Shown here in pieces: positions 58,270 through 64,000 of a stretch of 64,000 nt of DNA (its first letter is position 1; the number at the start of each line of letters is the position of its first letter). Source of the DNA: Archangium_A sp035910535 (GTDB taxonomy: Bacteria > Myxococcota > Myxococcia > Myxococcales > Myxococcaceae); contig JAMHXF010000106.1 of the NCBI GenBank assembly GCA_035910535.1, forward strand, positions 62,001 to 126,000. Reading direction: 5' to 3'. A program made the translations under genes and the position numbers. Under the pieces are notes generated by a model. It saw only the letters and a list, made by a program, of their open reading frames with translations. It was not told the origin of the DNA and did no database searches.

Positions 58270-58349
58270 GTCGTCGGCCTTCTGGCCTACCCCCGGCGCA
58301 CAGGTCAACTGCCCTCACGTCGGGCTGCTGCGCAGCGCAGAACGTGCGC

Positions 58350-59375
58350 TTATTTCGCGAGCGGTGGCGCCTTCTTGTTCGCGCAGTATTCGAAGTCGCG
58401 CGTCACGATGTCCTCGACCGACACCGTCATCACGTCGCCCTTCATCGGGCCGGTGCCCGTCGCGGTGTAGGTGAACCTTGCGCCCTCCACGCGCTTCGAG
58501 AAGACGTAGTGCAGAGGGGCAGGGGTGGCGTGGACGATCCCTCTCTTGCGGTAGAGGCGCGCCAGCAGGTCGAGCTCGGACACCGCAGCATCTTGCAGGC
58601 CGAGGCAACGCGATCGTTCGATGCGGTCGAGCACGGGTTGCATGACCGGCCTGAGGTCGCCGCCAGCGGCCTTGACGCGCGCCACCAGCATCAAAAGTCG
58701 GGCCTCGTCGAGCGCGCCGTCGGTGCCTCGGCCCACGATGTCAGAGACGACGCTCGCGAACAGCTGGCCGGGTCTATTCACGCGCGGGCTCCTGCTCAAC
58801 GTCGCGAGCGCGTGCGCGAGGTCGTCCTCCCGCACAGGCGTGGTCGGCTCGGGGGGCGCGTCGCAGACGGTCCTCGTGTGCGTCGCCGGCCCGATGCCGG
58901 TGATGCTCCATTCTTCTCCTTCGAGGTCTCCGACGCCCGTGGCGACGATGCGAAAGCCCTTGAAGTCCGCCTCCGCCACGGTGAGCTCGAAGTATTCGCG
59001 CGTTTGCAGCAACTGCCGGTCGTCGGAGTTCTTGAGCTCGGCGAGCGACGGCGCGAACTCGCGGTACTCGCGATAGCGGGCTTGCTGGGCGTCGCGCACG
59101 GCAGTGAGCGCCCACAGGACTTTCGAGTTGCCCATGAAGCACGCCGCGCGACGCCGCAACGGCCGAACGTCGAGTGGCACCGAGGCCTCGAGGCCGGTCT
59201 GCTTCAGGAGTTTGACGATAGTGTCGGCATGAAACTCAGACAGCGTGGACCCGTGCGCGACGATCACCGCGAGTGCCGCAGCGACCTGCTCGTCTTTCGG
59301 CGCTGGCGGCGCGGCGAGCGCGAGCGAGGTGCTGAGCAGCAGGGAGATGAACTGAACTCGATGTTGGGTGCGCAT
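58350..59375 (-). CDS. Secreted protein with pilin-like segments
   Basis: The 341-residue product has a signal peptide (TSLALAAPPAP). Two segments look like the globular part of type IV pilin-like proteins: residues 85-170 (AVRDAQQARYREYREFAPSL ... FRIVATGVGDLEGE) and residues 305-335 (ARFTYTATGTGPMKGDVMTV). It lacks the pilin N-terminal helix and GFxxxE cleavage site, so it is not a pilin itself. The ATG at 59375 shares a base with the stop of the upstream gene (TGATG). Confidence 0.72.
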   Translation of the reverse strand: MRTQHRVQFISLLLSTSLALAAPPAPKDEQVAAALAVIVAHGSTLSEFHADTIVKLLKQTGLEASVPLDVRPLRRRAACFMGNSKVLWALTAVRDAQQARYREYREFAPSLAELKNSDDRQLLQTREYFELTVAEADFKGFRIVATGVGDLEGEEWSITGIGPATHTRTVCDAPPEPTTPVREDDLAHALATLSRSPRVNRPGQLFASVVSDIVGRGTDGALDEARLLMLVARVKAAGGDLRPVMQPVLDRIERSRCLGLQDAAVSELDLLARLYRKRGIVHATPAPLHYVFSKRVEGARFTYTATGTGPMKGDVMTVSVEDIVTRDFEYCANKKAPPLAK

Positions 59376-59788
59376 CAGAAATCCGTGAGTACGACGACTT
59401 GCCCGGTCTTCAGGCTCGCGTGGGCTGCCTTCGACAGCGCCTTCCAGATGGCGCGTTGTCGGGAAAGGGCGCGCGTGCGCTCGTCGGCCGGCGCGTCGAG
59501 CTCGAGCGCTTCACGCAGCGAGCCCAGACGCTCCAGCAGCGAGCGTACAGAGCCGAAGCGGAGGTGACCGAGCTTCAAGACGGGCGCGCGCGCGGTCGGG
59601 AGGTAGAGGTCGGCGGCGTCTGCCTCGAGGCGCTCGACGAACTCCTCCAGGGCGACCCCGTCGATGTCTTCGAGGACGACTTCGCGCTCGACCTCGTCGT
59701 TGGTGCCGCGCGCGAGCGCTTCAGGCAGGGCCGCGAACGCTGCCGCGTCGACGACGTCGCGCAGCGAGTCCAGCTCAATGGCTGGCAT
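59375..59788 (-). CDS. Small hypothetical cytoplasmic protein
   Basis: The 137-residue product starts MPAIELDSLRDVVDAAAFAA at ATG 59788. It is acidic in the first half (VEREVVLEDIDGVALEEF) and helical in the second (SLLERLGSLREALELDAPAD). No signal, membrane helix or known motif. It is coupled to the pilin-like secreted protein gene by a 1-nt stop/start overlap. The divergent gap of 166 nt to the DUF2238 gene holds a 6-bp inverted repeat CGTTTC/GAAACG at 59909-59932. Confidence 0.68.
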   Translation of the reverse strand: MPAIELDSLRDVVDAAAFAALPEALARGTNDEVEREVVLEDIDGVALEEFVERLEADAADLYLPTARAPVLKLGHLRFGSVRSLLERLGSLREALELDAPADERTRALSRQRAIWKALSKAAHASLKTGQVVVLTDF

Positions 59789-59954
59789 CTTCGAAACCGG
59801 TGGTGGGGCGCATGGCACTGGCAGTACCCGCGGCACGCCAGCTCACGTGAATCGCGTTTTCGTACGGCCCAGGTCTTTGAAATATGAAGACTTTCCTGCA
59901 CCGGAGGTCGTTTCGCTCGGGTTTGAGAAACGGACTGCTACACAGTTCCCTTTC

Positions 59955-60581
59955 ATGCGCCACGAACCACGCCTCCCACTGACGCTCTGTGCGGTGCTCC
60001 TCGTCATCTTCACCTTCACGTTCTTCACGTCGCCGGAAGGCAAGCTGAACTGGTTGTTGGAGGTCGGGCCGGGGCTCGTGGGGCTCATCGCGCTGGCGGT
60101 GACGTGGAAGAAGTTCCCGATGACGCGCTTCGTGTACGTGAGCGTCTTCGTGCACATTCTGATTCTCGTGTACGGCGGCTACTACACGTACGCGAAGGCG
60201 CCGCTGGGCGAGTGGGCGCGTGAGGCCTTCGGTTGGTCTCGCAACAACTACGACAAGATTGGGCACTTCGCGTTCGGCCTCTTCCCGGTGTTCATCGTGC
60301 GCGAGGTCTTGCTGCGCAAGACGAAGCTCGAGCGTGGGGGCTGGCTGGTGTTCATCCTCATCAACGTCATCTTCGGCTTCGCGGCGCTGTACGAGCTCTT
60401 CGAGTGGGGCGCGGCGCTGGCGCTCGACCCCGCCGGCGGCGACGCGTTTCTGGGCACGCAGGGCTACGTGTGGGACGCACAGAGCGACATGCTCTACGCA
60501 GGCATCGGCGCGACGGTGGGGCTGGTGGGCTTCACGTGGCTGCATGAGCGCGAATTGAAACGGCTGCTCACGCCGGGCTGA
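59955..60581 (+). CDS. DUF2238 (YjdF-type) membrane protein
   Basis: The 208-residue protein has five or six membrane helices. WSRNNYDKIGHFAFGLFPVF near residue 94, and FAALYELFEWGAALAL near 140 then WDAQSDMLYAGIGATVGLVG near 172, are the conserved DUF2238/YjdF motifs with Asp, His, Glu and Trp inside or near helices. Function of the family is unknown. The ATG at 59955 begins the family-like part; the longer frame upstream is not conserved-looking. It ends directly against the convergent lipoprotein gene. Confidence 0.88.
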   Translation: MRHEPRLPLTLCAVLLVIFTFTFFTSPEGKLNWLLEVGPGLVGLIALAVTWKKFPMTRFVYVSVFVHILILVYGGYYTYAKAPLGEWAREAFGWSRNNYDKIGHFAFGLFPVFIVREVLLRKTKLERGGWLVFILINVIFGFAALYELFEWGAALALDPAGGDAFLGTQGYVWDAQSDMLYAGIGATVGLVGFTWLHERELKRLLTPG

Positions 60582-62039
60582 CTATTCGTCGGCGAGCAGC
60601 GCGTCGCCGGTCAACGTCATCGTCTGCGACGCGTCGTCGAGCTTCATGGCGCAGCCGTCGCGGTACACCTGCGTGATGCCGAGCGGAATTCGGCACGCCC
60701 ATTCAGACGGCGGCTGCGCGGTGTGGCGGCATGCGTCGTCTTCTTTGGCGCCTTTGAACGTGTAGACGTGTCGGTACGTGCGGCGGAGGTTCCGCTTGAG
60801 AAACTCCGGCGGCAACGGGCCCTGGGCTTCGGCCGCGAGTAGCAGCGCCGCAGCCCAGCGCTCATCATCTTCGTACGCGTCAGCGTCGGGGACGAACATG
60901 GAGGCGAGCACCTTCGCCTTGTGCGCCGCCGAGAGCAGCGGCTCGTTGGCGTCGTCATTGTCGTCGACGTCTTCACGAAGCTGCCAGCTGCACGACAGGC
61001 GCTCGAGCCACGGCGTCACCCACGGGCACTTCAACTTCTCGCGCGCGATGAGCGCCAGCGCCGCCGCCGAGAAGGTGAGGTCTTCGTACGCCTCTTCATT
61101 GAGCCACAGCGTCTCGAGCTGACTGCAGGCCAGCAGCGCCGCGTGCTCCGGAGCGAGCCGCACGAGCGCCTCCATCAACATCGCCGAGCCGTATTCGACC
61201 CCATCGAGCGCGCCGACGAGCGCTTCGACCAGCTGTGCGCGCGGCACGTCTTCGTTGCCCGCAGCCCAGGCCGCCGCCTCTTCGTCTCCGTTGCGCACCA
61301 GCTCGAGCAGCGCGTCACGCACGCGCTCGCGACCCGTCGCGTCGAGGCGCTTCGCATAGCGCGCCCACTCCAGCGACGACGGCACCAGCTGGCGCGTGCG
61401 CAGCGCGCTGCCCACCGCGTCGTTGAAGACCCGGACTCCATCAGGCGTGGCCGCCACGAGCGCGTCGAGCTCGGCGTCTGTGAAGTGCTCGGGGTGCCGC
61501 GGCGCGAGCCACAGCATCGAGGGCACCATGGCCCAGTCGGGCTGGCCCGCGCGCATCAACGGAACCTTCACCGACACGTCGCTGGCGCGGTCTTCGTCGT
61601 CGCCGAGCTCGCGCACGTCGAGCACCGCGCCGTCTTTCACGAAGAACGCCCACACCTGCGGGCCGGCGCTCAACACCACGCGCTGCCCGGCGGCGTCGGT
61701 GAACAACGCGACCTTCTTGAGCGGCTGCTGCGCCACGCGCGTCCGTGACCCCGGCAGCGCGCTGCAGTCGTCGGCTGTCACGCTGGTGCGTTGCAGCGGC
61801 GCGTCGGCGTCGGCGCCGAACTCGACGTACGTACAGCCCGTGCGCGGCCCGCGCGTGACGCGACACGTGAGCTGTTCTTTCCAGTCGTCGACGCTCGCGC
61901 AGTCGAGCTGCGCGGGGACGTCGATGACGCGTACCACCACGTGCAGCGGGCCTTTGAGCTCGCCGACGCGCGGGTCGGTTCGGGTGCGGTTACAGCTCCA
62001 CAAGGTCACGCACAGCGCACACAGCGCCAGGCGCGTCAC
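60582..62039 (-). CDS. Lipoprotein with helical-repeat region
   Basis: The 485-residue product has lipobox VTLWSCNR, an N-terminal beta region with paired Cys (about 30-150) and a long helical region (about 180-420) that may be HEAT-like repeats (QLVEALVGALDGVEYGSAML). Cys are scattered through the body. GTG start at 62039 overlaps the stop of the upstream lipoprotein gene (GTGA). Role unknown. Confidence 0.78.
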   Translation of the reverse strand: MTRLALCALCVTLWSCNRTRTDPRVGELKGPLHVVVRVIDVPAQLDCASVDDWKEQLTCRVTRGPRTGCTYVEFGADADAPLQRTSVTADDCSALPGSRTRVAQQPLKKVALFTDAAGQRVVLSAGPQVWAFFVKDGAVLDVRELGDDEDRASDVSVKVPLMRAGQPDWAMVPSMLWLAPRHPEHFTDAELDALVAATPDGVRVFNDAVGSALRTRQLVPSSLEWARYAKRLDATGRERVRDALLELVRNGDEEAAAWAAGNEDVPRAQLVEALVGALDGVEYGSAMLMEALVRLAPEHAALLACSQLETLWLNEEAYEDLTFSAAALALIAREKLKCPWVTPWLERLSCSWQLREDVDDNDDANEPLLSAAHKAKVLASMFVPDADAYEDDERWAAALLLAAEAQGPLPPEFLKRNLRRTYRHVYTFKGAKEDDACRHTAQPPSEWACRIPLGITQVYRDGCAMKLDDASQTMTLTGDALLADE

Positions 62040-62521
62040 TTCACGGTCACCGGGACGTCCTTCGAGTTCTGCCCGCGCACCACGCGCAACACCGCCGTGC
62101 CCGCGCTCTTGCCCTGCACGTAGAGCGTCGACTCGCGCACCGTCACGTCGGTGTCGCCCTTCCAGCCGTCTTTCTTTTCGAGCGGGCCCCAGAAGAGGCT
62201 CACCGCGTTGCCGTCGGCGTAGAGCTGCGCGTCGGTGGCCTCTTCGATGACGAAGCCGGCGACCTCACCGACCTTCAGGCCGACAGCGTCGGTCTCTTGC
62301 AGCTTCGGGAAGGTGTAGCCGGGAGGCGCTTCCCACGTGCGGCGGTTGCCCTCGGTGATTTCTTTTTCCGAGTCTTCGCGCGTGATGACCTCACGTTTGC
62401 TGTCGGGCCCGCGCTGCGCACCGTCGGCAAACACGAGGCGCCACTCACCGCGCTCGACGGCCTTGAAGCCCGCGCAACCAGACACCGACAGCGCCATCAA
62501 CAGCAGGAGTTGGGTTCGCAT
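62036..62521 (-). CDS. Small lipoprotein with BIG2-like end
   Basis: The 161-residue product has lipobox LSVSGCAGF. The last 60 residues (VTVRESTLYVQGKSAGTAVL then RVVRGQNSKDVPVTV) fit a bacterial Ig-like (BIG2) strand pattern, often found in adhesins. ATG at 62521. Coupled with the helical-repeat lipoprotein downstream. Confidence 0.75.
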   Translation of the reverse strand: MRTQLLLLMALSVSGCAGFKAVERGEWRLVFADGAQRGPDSKREVITREDSEKEITEGNRRTWEAPPGYTFPKLQETDAVGLKVGEVAGFVIEEATDAQLYADGNAVSLFWGPLEKKDGWKGDTDVTVRESTLYVQGKSAGTAVLRVVRGQNSKDVPVTVK

Positions 62522-62577
62522 GGGCGCGAACCTTAGCGCCGCCGCACTGCGCGGGCGGCGCGCGTGTGGAATCGGTT

Positions 62578-63558
62578 TCAGGGCGCGGGCGCGGTCTCGG
62601 CCGGCATCGACTCTTCGGCGCGCGCTTCGTCGGCGCTGCCACCGACTGCCTCAGCCGACGTCTTCGGCGCCGCCTGCACGGGCCCGCCTTCACCGCCGCC
62701 GCGCCGCTCGTACACGGGGTACTTGTCCCAATCGAAGGCCGACGTCGCGTCACCCACGCGGCCCGGCGTCGTCGCGCGCAGCCGCCCCCGCACGAGCGCA
62801 ATCTGCTGCTGCACGGCGACCGGCGTGGGGTGCGTGCGCAGCGCCTGCACCCACAGCTCAATCGCGCCTTCGGGGTCGCCTGCGTCGGCCTTGAGCCGGC
62901 CCAGCTCGACCAGCGTGTGCGTCGCCAGGTCTGACTCGGGGAAGCGGTCGACGAGGTCGAGGAAGACGCGCTGCGCCTCGGGCTTGCGGCCGTCCATCAT
63001 CGCCAGGGCCTGGCCGCGCAGGTACAGCGCGTCGTCGACGAAGGTGCTCGTCTCGTACTTGCGCACCACCTTGTCGGCCTCGAGCTCGCACTGCGAGTAG
63101 TCCTGCAGCTCGAAGTACAGCTTGGCGACGGTGAATGAGAGCTCGGCCGACTGCGGCGGGTTGCGCGCGAGCGCGGCGGTGTACTCGGCGATGGCGCCGC
63201 GCAGGTCTCGGAACTCGTGCCACAGGAGCCCCGCGAGGTGCAGCCGACCCTCGAGCGTCTCCGGCGCTTCGGGGCACGTGGTGGTCAGCTCGCGGTAGAC
63301 CTCCACGGCGCGGCGCGGGTCTTTCATTTCGAAGGCGTACACGTCGGCGGCGCCACGCAGCGCGCGGGCCCGGTACAGCGCAGCCTGCGGCGTGGTGTCG
63401 CGGTCGAGCACGTCGAGCGTCAGCTTGTATTCGGCGAGCGCGACGTCGGGCTTCTGGTGAAAGAGCGCCTCACGTGCGCGCGCGAGGTGCGCAGGGGCGT
63501 CGTCCTTCTTGCAGGACACGAGGGTCAGGCAACACACGGCGAGCGGCAACCAACGCAC
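62578..63558 (-). CDS. TPR-repeat lipoprotein
   Basis: The 326-residue product has lipobox TLVSCKKD and about six tetratricopeptide-like helices (EALFHQKPDVALAEYKLTLD, LRGAIAEYTAALARNPPQ, SQCELEADKVVRKYE), resembling the YbgF/BamD-type TPR lipoproteins that work in envelope assembly. The C-terminal 60 residues are low-complexity and acidic. Possible scaffold at the outer membrane. ATG at 63558. Confidence 0.82.
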   Translation of the reverse strand: MRWLPLAVCCLTLVSCKKDDAPAHLARAREALFHQKPDVALAEYKLTLDVLDRDTTPQAALYRARALRGAADVYAFEMKDPRRAVEVYRELTTTCPEAPETLEGRLHLAGLLWHEFRDLRGAIAEYTAALARNPPQSAELSFTVAKLYFELQDYSQCELEADKVVRKYETSTFVDDALYLRGQALAMMDGRKPEAQRVFLDLVDRFPESDLATHTLVELGRLKADAGDPEGAIELWVQALRTHPTPVAVQQQIALVRGRLRATTPGRVGDATSAFDWDKYPVYERRGGGEGGPVQAAPKTSAEAVGGSADEARAEESMPAETAPAP

Positions 63559-63604
63559 GAGCGTGGCTCTACACCGTTCGCGCGGTGCTGCGCACCCCTT
63601 GTGG

Positions 63605-64000
63605 CTACGACGCGGGCTTGAGCCGATGCCTCGTCAGCGCGCGCAGCAACACGTCGGCGGGCACCGGCTTGAGCAACACCTCGTCGACCAGCGCGCGGTG
63701 CTCTTCAGACACGTCCTGCCCGGTGTGAAAGAGAATCGGGAGGCCCGGCCGCACGCGGCGCAGCTCCGGCACCGCGAGCGCGCCGAGCCCTGAGGGCATC
63801 GACTGGTCGAGCAACACCACCGTCACATCGGCTTCTTCGCGCAATGCGGTCACGGCAGCGCGCCCGTCTTCGGCTTGCACCACGCGATACCCGTGACGCG
63901 TCAGCAACCGCGCGATGGCGCGCCGCACCGGCGCTTCGTCGTCGACCACCAACACCACTTCACCGGTGCCCGTCTGGAGCACCTGTGGCGGCGGCGGCGA
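63605..64000 (-). CDS. Receiver domain of a regulator, 5' end cut by window edge
   Basis: The visible 131 codons end with a complete receiver domain: VVLVVDDEAPVRRAIARLL, phospho-Asp in VVLLDQSMPSGLGALAV, and Lys in VLLKPVPADVLL. The frame stays open to the window edge with a Pro-rich linker (SPPPPQVLQTGTGE), the kind that joins a kinase core to a C-terminal receiver. It is likely the tail of a hybrid histidine kinase, similar in layout to the one at 6310-8229. A free-standing receiver starting at GTG 63982 is less likely. Confidence 0.8.
   Translation of the reverse strand, partial: SPPPPQVLQTGTGEVVLVVDDEAPVRRAIARLLTRHGYRVVQAEDGRAAVTALREEADVTVVLLDQSMPSGLGALAVPELRRVRPGLPILFHTGQDVSEEHRALVDEVLLKPVPADVLLRALTRHRLKPAS

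Overview
The window is about two-thirds G+C and reads as chromosomal DNA of a predatory-type myxobacterium (Myxococcota, most likely a Myxococcaceae/Archangiaceae relative). Supporting signs are three eukaryote-like Ser/Thr kinases in 64 kb, a DUF2378-type (Mxa TIGR02265-like) protein, many secreted lipoproteins with Gly/Thr/Ser or Asp-Ala-Gly linkers, a RsfS with a histone-H1-like tail, and carotenoid, lipid and desaturase enzymes. These are family-level inferences from the translated sequence; no database search was run. I saw no rRNA, tRNA, CRISPR array, insertion sequence, integrase or phage gene.

Layout. (1) 1-9981, all minus strand: a Ser/Thr kinase, a hybrid histidine kinase, a coiled-coil protein, DUF58 and BatA-type membrane proteins, a urea transporter and three poorly known proteins, many translationally coupled; the last is cut by the window start. 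(2) 10010-14003, minus: three tandem paralogous cysteine-rich lipoproteins that share a 43-nt leader. (3) 14088-14873, plus: a crotonase-fold enzyme with a clear downstream hairpin. (4) 15023-22133, minus: a seven-gene unit TetR, KAS III-like, MFS, lipoprotein, outer-membrane protein, alpha/beta-hydrolase lipoprotein and universal stress protein, preceded by a 26-bp near-perfect palindrome. (5) 22303-32509, mostly plus: PHB-depolymerase-like esterase, SMP-30/strictosidine-like protein, proA, rsfS, rlmH, ADP-ribosylglycohydrolase coupled to a carotenoid oxygenase, then HxlR coupled to fabF. (6) 32440-45463, mixed: methyltransferase, kexin-like protease, a truncated sigma-like ORF, phosphoesterase, RDD/TPR protein, DUF6607 protein, an AGMO-like hydroxylase divergent from a Crp/Fnr regulator, DUF2378 protein, kelch lipoprotein and a LysR/NmrA pair. 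(7) 45524-57314: sppA plus kinase, a 1001-residue repeat protein on the minus strand, and a kinase-led operon of envelope proteins. (8) 57331-64000: fatty-acid desaturase, pilin-like secreted protein, DUF2238 membrane protein, lipoproteins, and the receiver domain of a regulator cut by the window end.

How the genes work together. Much of the window concerns the cell envelope and lipids: lipoproteins, outer-membrane proteins, SppA, desaturase, AGMO-like hydroxylase, KAS II and III enzymes. Regulators sit next to their likely targets: TetR with the KAS III unit, HxlR with fabF, Crp/Fnr opposite the hydroxylase, LysR opposite NmrA. Four of these or neighbouring promoter gaps hold clear palindromes. 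The best candidate for an undescribed system is the TetR-KAS III-MFS-outer-membrane-hydrolase unit, where the KAS III keeps its cysteine but has lost the usual His and Asn. Start codons were chosen by signal peptide, family fit, ribosome-binding site and 4-nt overlaps with upstream genes; many are GTG.
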